A stretch of DNA of 64,000 nt from Diaporthe sp. PMI_573 (taxonomy: Eukaryota; Ascomycota; Sordariomycetes; Diaporthales; Diaporthaceae), in the NCBI GenBank assembly GCA_021399435.1, contig JAJTUP010000009.1, forward strand, positions 620,001-684,000, read 5' to 3'. Every line of letters begins with the position of its first letter. Within the stretch, counting starts at the first letter, position 1. Under the pieces are notes generated by a model, which saw only the letters and a program-made list of their open reading frames with translations, was not told where the DNA came from and searched no databases. The position numbers were made by a program, and so were the translations under genes. Of the stretch, positions 1 through 11,528 are shown piece after piece.

Positions 1-2578
1 AGCATCCCCACTATTTACGTCGAGGCAAAAACGACAAGTCTCGCTCAGGTCGTCACAGTGATCACAGTCCAGGGTTCAAGGTCCAAGGCCCCGAGGAAGC
101 TGTAAACTCGACCACGGCGTGCCTGCCCTGAGCCAAGATCTAGCAAGCCGGAGCATCACAGGGCCTGGGACGGCAAGCCCGCGTGCGAGCGGGCGCCACT
201 GCCGGTTGATCGATCTGGGCATAGCTTCTCAGTTGGGAACTGCCGGTGTCTCGACACAATCGACAGCATACAGGTGCTTACCGCTATATCCGCTTGTGCT
301 CCCGGCGCGCACTGGATGCACCGTGGACTCAGGTTGCCGGGCCTGCAGGCAGCATGAACTTACAAGGCGTGTGGGGGAGCGGGGTGGCCAGGCGGAGAGG
401 GTGTGAAGGGCGGCCGTGGCAGGCAGGCATCTCGTGTGCCCTTCACCACTACTACGGAAGCGGTAGAAACTTGCTTGACACGCCGTGACGCGGTGCCTCG
501 ACGTGAACAAACGAGATGCCTTACCAATCTCGGTCCGCTCGACCACGCACATTGCAACCCCCTTCATTTCACATCGTCGCAGACAGCGAACGCCCTGGCT
601 TCTGTGCCCGTGCTCTCCACCGCAGCACAATTCAGCAGGCTTATCAAAAGCCATGGCACAGCAAACGATCAAGCCCCAAGGTGTCTTGGTCCGCGTATCG
701 GGTTCTATTCTTCCGCCGCCACTAGTAGCATTGCTACCATGGCAGCAGTGCGACTTTGGAGGTAGCAATTGGACTTGGACCTGAGGCTCGAGAGCCCGTC
801 GAGGAACCAGGGACATCCACATTCCTCCGCGCCAACCAGAAATTTGGACTAGCACGATTTTCCCTTCTCTAGTAGAGCTATGCTGTAGTGCAGCCACGGG
901 CGGCATTACCATGAGGCGACCAGACAGGATGTTAGATTACATTTTGGCCACGTACAGCCGGCGTGAAGGGATCTCTTGCCAGTCAGATGAGTTTCAAACC
1001 CTGCACTCAGCTTGGCACATAGACAGTTGTCAAGGAGTCCTGCCCGTTCGGAATGCGTCACGAGGACTAGAGTGGCTTTTACTATCCTATGCTATGATAT
1101 TTGTCTGTCATACTGCCTGCTATAGGCCGGGCTCATCGGGGGAGTGCCGAGGGGAGCGCATCCGACTGGGTATCCGCTGGCTCTTCGCCTCCGGCCCCAA
1201 GCTAAGCAGCAACCAAGGTTTGGGTCGGATCTAGATCGTCGTCTGCGTTCTCCTTGGGCTCCGCCCAGTCCCGCCCGGTCCTTGCCGTCCCGACCCCGAC
1301 AGGCTTTTTCGTCGGCTCGCGGTTCATGCCGAACCAGTGCCGAAGAGACTCTGTTGGGTTCATCCTCACCTAGTCTTTCAAGGTTGCTCCTTTGCGGCTG
1401 GAATGTCCGTTGAAGAGAATACCCCGTAAAAGGGTTAGTGTCTTTGGCATCTGCCGTGGCTAGAAGACAATTGAATGCGACATGGGCCTCTCAGGGGCTT
1501 TGGCAAGTCGTTCTGGTTGTGTTCATTCATGTTGATCTGACGTTTTGAATAGTGACGTGGATGATTACAGTCGTACCTAAGGCAGATCTGTGGCGCAGTA
1601 GGCCTAGTCTACCTATCACGTTTCCACTGATGCCTCGTAAACGGAGCCATGTCATGACACAATTGTGTTGTGGGACCGAAGTCAAACTAGCTGGAATTAA
1701 TTACATGAATATCACAGCAAGTCGATTTGCTGAACGTGGACATCATAATGTAGCCCCTGTACCAGGTATATTCTTCGGATTATTCGGGACAAGTATGGGT
1801 CGCCTCGACGTATAACTACTACCGCAGAGTTTCTTCACTGGGTTAGGTCTGCTTTCAATCTATGTGCACATGAACAACGATTGAACACATGACAGCACTT
1901 CGGGCAGAGCCTCGGATGCCCGATACTCAGGTGGGAGAATTCGTCGGCCTTCAGGTCTAAACCTAGTGAGATTTCGATTAACCAGTGCCCAGGTGTAGTC
2001 TTTGAAACTATGTAGTGTGACTCGAAAAACACGCGAACGACCTCGGTAGCTAAATAGAGTGCTTCAAAATCACTCACGTGTGCAGATACGCTCAATTCAA
2101 AGCATGTTGTACCAAGGAGGACGAGCTTGTATGTGTCACCAACATGGAGCACGGCAAAGACGTGGTTAATGCTAGGATGAACGGCGACGTTGAGTGAATA
2201 TAACAAGAGTGGCGCATTTTTCGCGATCGGATCCCTCGAAAACTGTCGTCAGAATATCTCACATTCCAGATTTCCCCCCGGTGGTGACCAAAGTGGAGCT
2301 TGGCGTGGGCATTTTCACATGGCCAGCTTAAGAGATACTATCAAACGAGGATTGGTTAGTATCTCGTATTATGACCAATCTAACACTACACAAGTATCAG
2401 GACGGCTCGCCAGCTTATAATACGGTATACTTGGGCGCGACGCGAAGAAGCATCATTGCGGGAAACCGTACGCATGCAGCCTCGCAAGAGTATGCCTTGA
2501 AGGGCCCCTGATGACCATCGTGAGAACTTTTGGCGCTAGTCCTTCGTCAGAGGCTTCACTTGACACGAAAATGAAGTC
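1..2578. other. Left-end stretch without a confident gene
   Basis: No ORF here has a recognisable domain. The longest (229-912, minus, 227 codons) is Arg/Cys/Ser-rich like chance translation. A minus-strand segment at 1835-2206 starts with a TTG codon. Its first part has C-ending codon bias and runs into a GTGAGT donor-like hexamer, so it could be a lone exon or gene remnant, but I find no partner exon. Confidence 0.5.
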
Positions 2579-5304
2579 TCAAATATGGACTCTCATCCTG
2601 GCACGATGAAGGGAAAGCCCCAGGACATTTGCAACCTCTCTCGCCATGTCAGATTTTCGTCCCAGGTACCACAACGCCCTCACACAATCTTGACAACGGT
2701 CAGAATTGTCCCTGAGCTCATCAACCGAGGTTTCTGTTACAATGGTGCCATCAAAATCAGACAGTGGCATGCCTTCCAGAAGGATTACCGCCGCCCGAGA
2801 AAAGGTCCTGATCAAGATCATGGTCCACTGCCAAAGCCCCAAGTCAGTAGAAGTTCAAACATCAGCACACCAATATCTCCCTGCCCATCAGAGAGGCATT
2901 GGCCCGAGCTTATCTGGCAAGTTCGGTGCAAGTGCTGTGTCATTATTTTGTGGAGGCATCGAGATTGTACTCACGGGCTCTGTCAACAAAGCTCCCTCGC
3001 TCACTGCATGGTGGAAGTTGACCAATTCTCCGTAGTCGTCGTGGCGGGGTGTGGAGGCTTTCGCCAGGTCAGAAATCATGCGGACGCTGGCAGACCGGAT
3101 GTGGCGAGCTTCTCTCGTCTTCGTCCGCGCCCAAGATCCGAACTCGACTCGCGACGCTTGCGGATCCACGCATTCGACCAAGTCTGCCAACAGGAGAGTG
3201 GCAAGCAACCAGTGCCCAAGAAGACACACGTACCAGCTCTGGATCCGAGCAGAGAGGGAGAGGTGATTGTGAATGCAATCGGTAAATAGTGGGTGATACA
3301 ACCGGTCCCAATGCCGGCAAACCATCAACGAGTCCTCTATCGCGTCCTGGATCGTGTCGCCGTCCACATCTCGGGCAATCAAGGACTGGAGGCGGGTGAC
3401 TTTGCGATAGAGAAGCACCTTGACAGGCGCAGCGTCTATTAGTTCCTGTGCAATAATCTCATCCGCGAGCGGAAGGCGTAGCCCAGCGACCTTTGTTTGT
3501 TGGTCCTTGCTCAGTATAGTGTTCCATTGCTTTGCCGCATTCGCCGTAACAGAGGGAGAAGGCCGTGCAAAAGCCACGCTACCACTGTCCTCGTCTGATA
3601 CTGTGAGGGGTCTTTCTGTCATGGCTTTGTACAAGTGGTCAGCAGGTTGCTTCATGTAATAAGAGTACAACTCAACGAGACTGGAACCTGTTCCTGGCGC
3701 CCGGGCTTTTCGAACTGGAGTATCGCCGTCATTCGTTCTCTCATGAAGCGTGGTATCACCGTGAGCAGGGTAGAAGCGCAAAAGACAAGCATGATACAAG
3801 CGCTCTCAACCGACCTGTGTGAAAGTGTGTGCAATGGAGGGGGCGAGCGGGGCGAGGGGAGAAATGAAAAGAAGTTGATTACCAGCGCTGATTGTGTCGA
3901 ACATGACTGCCAACCAGAAGAGAAGATCGATTGTCTTTTTGGACTCGTCATCGCATCGCCTGTGGCTCTTGTCCTCTCTGGCCCGAAGGTTCCTGTCGTG
4001 CAGCTCGACACGACGTCGTAACACGTGTAGTCGCCTCGTCGCTCGTTCCAGCCAGATTTGTTGACTGTCGTCCCGCAGGATCTCCTCTACTGCTTCCGAC
4101 GTGTCAACATTCCGGGCCGACGCAGCATGATCTGGTTGTTGCGCAAGATTCTCGGCATACTTCTGCGTCAGGCCGAATATTATCTCCGCAAAGACCACCC
4201 TGAACGAGTCGATCTCGCCACACTCATCCAGAGCCCTGCGAGCCTGGTTCCAAAATGACTTTTGCAAGGTCCGGTCGAACTCTTCTTGCAGGTCAGCCTC
4301 CGGCGACCGGAACATGTCGGAGAGACCCAGGGTGTCGCCGGCAGACCAGCGCGCTTTGCTCCTCTCACTCGACTGTGCCCACTGTGCCGTGAAAGCCATG
4401 ACGGCCGAATTCAGAGCATGCGCCACCTTCGTCTCCTCAGCGGGGCTCAATTTCTTCAGACCCAGCAAGTTTGCCATCCGATCGAGCGTGACAACCCTTC
4501 GATATACGCGGTTGGACCAATCTGGGCCCCAGTCGGTCTGCATGTTCTGAAATGGCCCGAAGTGTTGCCGGCCATCACTGCTCGTAGAGCTAGGAGTTGA
4601 CGGCAGAGACTTGTAAGGGCATGTGTGCTCGACCAGCCAGCACGACAGCGCGCCCTCCATCACATCGTGGTATATCTTCATCATGGTCTCCCCAATCATG
4701 AAGCTGTTTGTCGTGGCAGATAGCCGGTTGCCCGACAATAAATCCCAAGGAGGGGCTGAGGTCGGCACGGGAATGACCGCGCGACCTGTGCTCGTCCTGC
4801 GTCTTTTGCGGACAGGATGGAGATCATCTGAAGAAGAGGGACTGCTGACGGCCAGAGACGTCGGGCTCGACCAGACATCGGGACCACTAAAGGAGTCGAG
4901 CGTCTCGGGAGCACTGTGCAGGCCATTGGACTGGGCCGAGGGCCCCGTGGTGAATGGTTCCAGGCCGTAATCGGTAAGCTGGCTGTTGTCAGGGATGAAG
5001 GGAGGGTGTATATGTTGGGCGTTATCCCTCATGTCCAAGGATAGAAACGGCGGGGCCAGTGAAGCGTCCCTGAAGGCTGCAGCCGGCTGGAACCTGTGCG
5101 GAGCGGGCACTGGATATGGGCAGCTCTCAAGGCCAAGATGGTCCTGGGCGAGTGTGCTGCTGTCTGGGCGGTGGGCATAGGATGCATCGAATGTTAGTAT
5201 CTGAGGTGATGGATGGAGCGGACGCAAGGGGATGGCCGGGGGCGCGGGGGCAGCGGCCGGCGCTGTGGGCTTCTTTGCTGAGGGCGTCGACACATCAGAG
5301 GCAA

Positions 5305-5338
<34 letters not shown>

Positions 5339-5704
5339 CTCCTTCCGGTTGACCTGTTGGCTGTGGACCCACTCGAAGGTGCACTGCTTGTTTGTCCTGA
5401 CGCAGTTTGTACACGGGCCCAGCAGGTCAGCCAGCGGGTCAGCCTGGTCGTCTGTGCCTGGAGTCGTGTTAGTCGCACCTGATACAGATACAGATACAGA
5501 CACAGAGAGACAGAGAGATGAATGCATGCGCTGGTGTCAAAGGATACCTCCATGACTCGAAATGGCTGGGTCGCCCGGGGCCTGCGGGGGCTTTACAGCG
5601 GTGCCGGGCGCATCGAGCGCCCGCTGGTCGCGAAGCCAGACGGCGTCACAAGCTCTTTTACCCTTCCTGCACTGGTCGCAGCTGGAGTTCTGTCGCCGGC
5701 TCAT
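2579..5704 (-). CDS. Zn2Cys6 transcription factor with AlcR-like zinc cluster (4 exons)
   Basis: Predicted nuclear DNA-binding regulator of 876 aa. Exons: 5704-5548, 5457-3883, 3624-2975, 2827-2579. Introns of 90, 258 and 147 nt have GT-AG ends and agreeing phases. The start is the Met directly before SRRQNSSCDQCRKGKRAC, which resembles the N-terminus of the ethanol-regulon activator AlcR. Zinc ligands are C9, C12, C19, C68, C71 and C78, with an unusually long 48-residue loop between the third and fourth Cys that is split by intron 1. A run of 10 Gln (CAG repeat at 5306-5335) follows, then a Pro/Ser-rich linker with a basic KRRR motif, then a helical C-terminal region. Intron 2 was placed because splicing restores FDTISAAMTERPLTVSDED. 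Intron 3 was placed because it joins LLTEP to WTMILIRTF, as I remember it from this fungal family. The target genes cannot be read from the sequence. The two hydrolase genes at 7.9-11.0 kb are the nearest downstream candidates. Confidence 0.8.
5306..5335 (-). repeat. CAG trinucleotide run encoding polyglutamine
   Basis: Ten uninterrupted CTG triplets on the plus strand are read as CAG (Gln) in the Zn2Cys6 gene, just after the zinc cluster. A run this pure is likely to vary in length between strains. Confidence 0.9.
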
Positions 5705-7328
5705 TGTCCTGGATATGCCACAAGGCCATGTGCATGTGTGTGTCCAGCTGTTGGGAGGTCGCAAAGGCAGGGCGAGGCGGCGGGAGTCCGGCGCACGACG
5801 CACGACGCACGACGCACGTTGCATCTAGCGCGAACAGACTTCGGCCGGGATGGAAACGCCTCGCTGACGGGCACATGACCTTCTTCCACTCTAGCTTCAC
5901 CCTGGCCGAAAACCAAGACAAGCATGGCCCCTGGAACTCGAGAGGGCCCTCCCCGCACTCAGCTCGCTGCTCAGGCAGCCCAGCTGAAGACCCAAGACTG
6001 CACTTCGATCCGGGGTGTGTGTGTGTGCGCGCGCGCGCGTGTGTGTGTCTAAGTCGGTCTCTCTCTGTAGGTAAGTGGCAGTGGACATGCAGCGGGAAGC
6101 CCATGTTGGTAACCCCACGGGCCTCACTCAAGCATCCCCCTCTCCCTCCGAGCGTCCCTCCCCCTCCCCAAATGCCCCAACTCTTAGGTCCTGAGACCAC
6201 ACGGCCCGTCCCAGGCTGTTTCCCGACTCTTGTGGAACATTGCGTGGCTGTTTTGTTTTTGATGCAGACAGACCCTGACTCTCAAACTCTTATCAATGTC
6301 TGCTTCGGGCGTTGCTTAGGAGACGACACCACCACGTATCTTGGTAGTCGTGATTCATTCGGAAACAAAGTGGTGAGGAATGCGAGTTTTCCCTTACATT
6401 TCTTCTCTTCTCTTCTCGCTCTCCCCTTCCCCTCTCCCCGGGAGGGAGTCGGGCGGCTACAGCTGCTGGATCCTCACAGAGCAGCGCGCTCATTAGACCA
6501 TCCAAAGGAAAGCAACCCGTTTGCAACAGCGCACAGGCCAGTCAGCTCAATTCTTCATGCCGTTCTTTTTTGACGATTATACACATTGAACATCGACATG
6601 ACAATTCATTTCAAGTTTGATTGATAGATTCTGGGCTGGAGCTCTGATATCCGTGGGTGGAAGAAAGTCCAATATCTGTCCTTCCCTACCCTGGTCACCG
6701 TGTTGTTAGCAGACAGTCTGTCAGGACTTGGGTGGCTGCCACGAAAATGATATCAATTGCATTGCGTCGAAAGGTGACGGTCTGACTGCAAATTGCCAGT
6801 CTGATAATTTGCAATTAGACTTGCAGCCATCGCATTAGCTGATCCTGCAGTCTTGAAAGGCGTATTCAAGTCTTCATGATATGCATGTAACCGAAAAGGC
6901 CGACACAGATAACAAGGACTGAGCTCAAGCGGCTTCCGAGTTATTGACTCTCGCCCAGTAGTGAGTGACAAGAGAACAGACTACTGTGGGAACCCAAGAC
7001 CATCAACGGATTTTGTTAGATCAGGGAACTTAGATGACACAATACTTAGTAGCTCAATACTAGGTTAACATCCTGGATTCAGGCCACAATGCTCTCTAAA
7101 CAGGCTCACACTGTTCTGCCAAAATGAAACGGCCCTTCTCGAATAGAGGACTAGAACAGCAGCAATTGCGCACAAGATGGGGTAATTTCCCCTAGATTAG
7201 GCGAGCTTCCAAGCAGACATCTGGAGTGTGTCTAATGCAACGGTGTTCTTTCCTTTGACAATATTCTAAATCTTTTTCCTTGCTTACTTGATATATACTG
7301 CTATTTACGCTTGCTTATTCATCAATTC
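5705..7328. other. Upstream region of the AlcR-like regulator; low-complexity DNA
   Basis: No supported gene. It holds tandem CGCACGA heptamers at about 5791-5818 and an alternating purine-pyrimidine GT/GC tract at 6015-6048. From about 6.6 kb the DNA becomes AT-richer. The long plus ORF 5518-6573 is antisense or low-complexity shadow. Confidence 0.6.
6015..6048. repeat. (GT)n(GC)n(GT)n dinucleotide tract
   Basis: GT repeats flank a central run of GC repeats. This is an alternating purine-pyrimidine tract able to adopt Z-DNA, about 310 bp upstream of the predicted start of the minus-strand regulator. Confidence 0.85.
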
Positions 7329-7433
7329 GGCGCCGTGGCAGAGTGGTCTAATGCGATAGACTAGAACTACTTGATGGATGATTCTGGTAATCTATTCTCT
7401 TCGGAGGCGCATGTTCGAATCATGCCGGCGTCG
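7329..7433 (+). tRNA. tRNA-Ser (anticodon AGA) with 23-nt intron
   Basis: The acceptor stem GGCGCCG pairs with CGGCGTC (7426-7432), with discriminator G at 7433. The D-arm contains AGTGG, and the anticodon stem ATAGA (7356-7360) pairs with TCTAT (7391-7395). The anticodon AGA lies at 7363-7365. A long variable arm of class II type (CTC-TTCG-GAG) and the T-arm GCATG/TTCGAAT/CATGC are present. A 23-nt intron (7367-7389) sits one base 3' of the anticodon, the canonical position. The mature form is 82 nt, right for eukaryotic tRNA-Ser. A TTTT stop for RNA polymerase III follows at 7442-7445. Confidence 0.92.
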
Positions 7434-7915
7434 CACAGTTCTTTTGCTTGGTGTCAGTACGATAAATTTTCCAGGAACCCTTCTTTTTTATTCTGGCTCG
7501 AGCGAGATCATCCAGAGATTACATGAAAGTCAAGAGAGCTCGAGCATAAGTTGATAATTTATAGTTATATTAAAGTTAATAAAAATATAGCCATTACTTT
7601 AAGGATTAGTCTAGATATCTGTAATTAAATATTAAATGAGATATAAGAACTATGGCTATAAGATTAGTACTTAAGATAAAGAGTTAGGTCTTAGTAGTGG
7701 CTATGCTTCTAGATAGGCTAAGGATTATTGGATAGTTTAGGCGTGGCATAGTCCTGCAGGGACCCGGGTAGCTGCCGGGCTGCCGATGCCGGACGCACTG
7801 CGATCAGCTAGATGCAAGTTTAAGTACAACTTGTGAAAGCATTGATCCCAAAATGCGCATTCCCAACCCTTCCCTCATTACTTGTAATGCTTCTACAGCA
7901 CAGCCGATCTTCTCA
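7434..7915. other. AT-rich intergenic stretch, mutated-repeat-like
   Basis: From about 7550 to 7740 the DNA is strongly TA-rich with many TATA, CTATA and TTAAT words and no ORF. It resembles DNA degraded by repeat-induced C-to-T mutation. At about 7745 it returns abruptly to GC-rich sequence that precedes the hydrolase gene. Confidence 0.5.
7442..7445 (+). terminator. RNA polymerase III T-run terminator
   Basis: Four T residues lie 9 nt after the tRNA-Ser 3' end, the usual pol III termination signal. Confidence 0.7.
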
Positions 7916-9164
7916 ATGGCAGCCGCATCAGACACCGCCGTCAACTCCCTTCACCCGTCTGTAGTCGATAAGATCGACGCTGACTTTGCCAGGATCTATA
8001 ACCGTTTCCAAGGTAGTCTTGATCCTTGATCAACGCCAAAGGCCCGGGACATCAGCTAGCTGACCAGTGACAGCACCTAGACTGCGGGCTGACCAGGTGC
8101 CGTACGAGGAATACAACAAGGATCGGGCAAAATACACCTTTCCCACGCACGAGGTGGAAGGCCCGTGTCCAGATGTCGGTAGTAGCACGATACATCGCGT
8201 TTCGGTCACGGAGCCGGTCGGAGAGATCGCCGTACAAATTATCAAGCCGACAGCTGATGCGATTGCCAAGGGCGGCGTAAGCAGAAGCGGCCGCCTTCCT
8301 GCGTAGTCAGTGTCACTTTTCTCTTGCAACGGATCCCCGACTTTCATGTTTTGGAATGTTCTAGAATGCAATACTTTAAGATCCGTAGCAGGACTAACGT
8401 CACCATCAAGTCTCGATTTCCATGGCGGAGGGTTCGTCATCGGAAACCTGGCCACGGACGAGGTCTTCTGCAAGAACGTTGCTCAACAGGTTGGCTGCGT
8501 GGTCGTCAACGTTGCGTACCGAACGTCTCCTGAGTACCCGCACCCCACGCCTGTGCTAGACAGTTTTGACGCGCTCAAGTGGGTGATCGACAATGGCGAC
8601 ACGCTCGGCATTGACACATCTCGCCTTGCTGTCGGGGGCTACTCCGCTGGGGGATGCATCGCGGCTGCACTGGCCCTCTTGGCCAGGGATGACGCAAACG
8701 TCCCACCGCTGAAGCTCCAGCTATTGGTTGTCCCCGTCCTGGATGCGAGGTTCGTGCCGGAGGAGGGTTCATGTAATCCTAAGACGGTCCCCTACGAGAG
8801 CTACGTGAGCCTGGAGCATGCTCCATGTTTGCCCCTCAATCGCCTGCGGTGGTTCTACAACCTGTGGCTAGGAAGGGGCAAACAGAGGATCGAGAAGGCC
8901 AACGACTTCCGGGCATCGCCGATGGTGGCGGGTGATTTCTCACGCCTAGCCCCTGCCAGCATACATTCTGCCGAAATAGACCCGCTGGCGGATGAGGGCC
9001 GCTTATACCATGATAAGCTCGTGGCTGCGGGAACGCCCAGTAACCTGAATGTGTACAAGGGGGTCGGACATCCTTTTGGACACTGGGCTGGTGAGCTGCC
9101 CGCTGCCCGAGATTTTCGCGAGAATGCCTATTTAGCATTACGGATGTCTTTCACGGCCAGTTAA
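7916..9164 (+). CDS. HSL-family alpha/beta hydrolase (esterase/lipase), 3 exons
   Basis: Predicted carboxylester hydrolase of 359 aa in the hormone-sensitive-lipase family (alpha/beta hydrolase fold 3). Exons: 7916-8012, 8074-8302, 8411-9164. Introns are 61 and 108 nt; the second has a clear GGACTAAC branch point. The second donor (GTAGTC at 8303) was chosen because it is the only one whose phase joins SGRLPA to LDFHGGGF. Visible family motifs: oxyanion-hole HGGGF (residues 113-117), nucleophile elbow GYSAG with Ser187, acid EIDPLAD with Asp299, and GVGHPFGH with His329. So the Ser-Asp-His triad is complete. There is no signal peptide, so a cytosolic enzyme is likely. The substrate is unknown. 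It is 581 bp upstream of, and co-directional with, the MBL-fold hydrolase. The first acceptor could instead be 6 nt upstream (8067), adding two residues. Confidence 0.85.
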
Positions 9165-9745
9165 TAAGGGTTTTATTGTGCCTGTCCCATTCTATTGTCT
9201 ACTTTTGGGGCTGAGGAGCGTGGCGGGAAGATGGAAGCGGAACATCGAGGGTGGTGAGGCAGCGCAGGTGCTAATCTCAGAGCAATCGGGGGTGCCTAGA
9301 GGAGGGGATCGGATTAACTATAGAACTGAACTGCCAGACTGGTCGTCTGCCAACTGACGGGTGACAAATTGCAACACTTGGCCTTAAAAGGTCCTTGCAT
9401 TGATTACTGACCCATGAATGTTCGGCCCATGATCATCTCAGCAATTAGTGTCCAATTGTCCCGGCTGAACCTTGTGCCGATTTGCAGTATCTGGGAAAAC
9501 CATGGGAAGCACTTGAATGCAGGAGCAGTGTGGCACAATTAGTCATTATACAGAGATTGGAACATCAAGTGGAGTGTGTAACACAATACGATAAGCTGGC
9601 TGCATGTCATCAAGATGGCGCTACCGGTAAGGCATGCTGGGCCACTGGTGTGAATGATTGCATATAAGATGAGTGAAATGCCCAGGCAGCGCACGGAGTC
9701 ATGCATGCGTTGAATCCTATTGCCTCTTGGTACCCAGAGCGAATT
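9165..9745. other. Intergenic spacer between the two hydrolase genes
   Basis: No supported ORF. It must contain the 3' end of the esterase gene and the promoter of the MBL-fold gene. I see no strong regulatory motif. Confidence 0.5.
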
Positions 9746-11049
9746 ATGTCAGCCAACAAGATGGCAGAGCCGGCACCAGACCTTCAGATCGAGCCTTCGT
9801 CAGCTACTGTTGGCGTCCGCAGTGCGTTTCCCCCTGTCCCTATGATACCCTGGAAGCAGGTAATCCGATAGATTGCCCCACGCTCCTCCATTCCTCATAC
9901 ACCACGGCCACTGACATATGTGTCTGCAGTCATAGACACTACCTCGTGGATATCTGGACTCCCAACAACCCTCTTCTTCGAAACACCCCCAATCAAAGGG
10001 TATGGGGAGCTCTCGGTTCCTTCATACAGCTTTCTGATTGAGCACCCCTCTGGTCGTAAATTGCTCTTCGACTTGGGTGTACGAAAGGACTGGGGTAGCC
10101 TTTCACCAGCCACCCTAGGCTTGATCGACAAATTGGGCCCAGCCAAGGCTGAGGTGAAGAAAGGCGTCCGGGAGCAGTTAGAAGAACACGGAGTGTCCGG
10201 TTCAAGTATAGAGGGAATCATCTGGTCTCACTGGCACTTCGACCACACTGGAGATCCGTCAACCTTTGATGCACGCACGGCTTTGATTGTCGGCCCTGGC
10301 TTTAAAGATGCATTCATACCCGGTTACCCAGCAAATCAGGATTCTATGATTCTAGAGTCTGATTACGCTGGCAGAGAGCGTGAGTGGCTTGCTCGGGGGG
10401 GATTCTAGAAGCGCAGATCTTCTGAAAAGACTATTCTCCAGGAGCTTTGACGCCAAGAAGTTGAATAATGATAGCTGACACATTCATAGTCCGGGAGATC
10501 CAATTCAATCCGAAAAAGAGGATCGGGCGTTTTGAAGCCTTTGATTACTTTGGCGACGGATCATACTATATTCTTAACGCGCCTGGCCATGCGATAGGTC
10601 ACATCTGCGCCATGGCCAGAGTGACCAGTGACCCGGACTCTTATATCTTCATGGGAGGAGATGCAGCTCATCAAGCGGGCAAATTCAGACCGTCCAAGTA
10701 TCTGCCACTACCAGACACAATCGTACCTCATCCACTGGATATCCACTCTGCCACCCCATGTCCCGGCGCCCTGTTCGAGCACCTCCTCCGGAGTGGTGAC
10801 AGGACGAAGCCATTTTTCGATGTAGCTAAGGATGGTGTCTCTGTCGATGCCGGTGAGGCCCAGAGTACAATCGGGAAACTGCAGGAAACCGATGCTCATA
10901 ACAACATTCTTGTAGTCATAGCTCACGATAATGGTGTGATTCCATTTATCAGCTTTTTCCCCAAGTACGCCAATGATTTCAACTCGAAAAATTGGGACGA
11001 GAAAGGCCGGTGGGCTTTTTTGAAGGACTTCAAGGAAGCGTTGGAGTAA
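9746..11049 (+). CDS. Metallo-beta-lactamase-fold hydrolase, lactonase-like (3 exons)
   Basis: Predicted binuclear-zinc hydrolase of 361 aa. Exons: 9746-9821, 9930-10379, 10490-11049. Introns are 108 and 110 nt, both phase 1. The first donor (GTGCGT at 9822) was chosen because it yields SSATVGVRIIDTTSWI in frame. The second (GTGAGT at 10380) rejoins DYAGRELREIQF. The signature HWHFDH at residues 126-131 supplies the metal ligands, with downstream PGHAIGH and GGDAAH giving the remaining His and Asp ligands. The overall pattern matches fungal and bacterial N-acyl-homoserine-lactone-lactonase-like proteins. The real substrate may be another lactone or ester. There is no signal peptide, and the length is normal. 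It follows the esterase gene on the same strand. Confidence 0.85.
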
Positions 11050-11528
11050 ATAACTGATCCCCTTTGTATACCTCTATGCATCCCCTTGTAACTTGTTTTC
11101 TGAGTTATCAATCACAATCGCTTCGCCAAGGAGGCATCTCCGTCAGCAAGAATGAACACAGATGATCCACAATCAATAGGTGTCTATTAAGCAACCAGGC
11201 GCCTCTTCATTGACAGTGCCAAGTTACGAGAGCCAGGGGTGAGCCACAAAGAATGTATTGAAAGACCGGAATACAACAAGCCAAGGAGATCTTTGTGCCT
11301 CTACATTGTTCCCACACAATCGATTGTGGAGAAACGCTTCATCTTTGATGGTAGTGCCTGGTATTTAAAAATCTTTGCAGTCTGTTCCCAGCAGCACCTC
11401 AATCTGACTACATCTGTAGTTTCATCCAATCACTTCAGATCACGGTTTGTTGGAGCAAAGAGCCTCGTTGCCAAATTTTTGACTCCCATACCAACCCTGC
11501 TGTGGCTTCTCTGTTCTAGCATGAGGTA
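11050..11528. other. Intergenic DNA downstream of the MBL gene
   Basis: No gene is supported. Short ORFs here lack domains and codon bias. Confidence 0.45.

Noticed and set aside
229..912. 227-codon minus-strand ORF
   Set aside because: Arg/Cys/Ser-rich chance-like translation, no domain, overlapping ORFs of equal quality on the other strand.
5518..6573. 351-codon plus-strand ORF overlapping the AlcR-like gene start
   Set aside because: It runs antisense to the zinc-cluster exon and through GT/GC and GCACGAC repeats; no domain, low-complexity composition.
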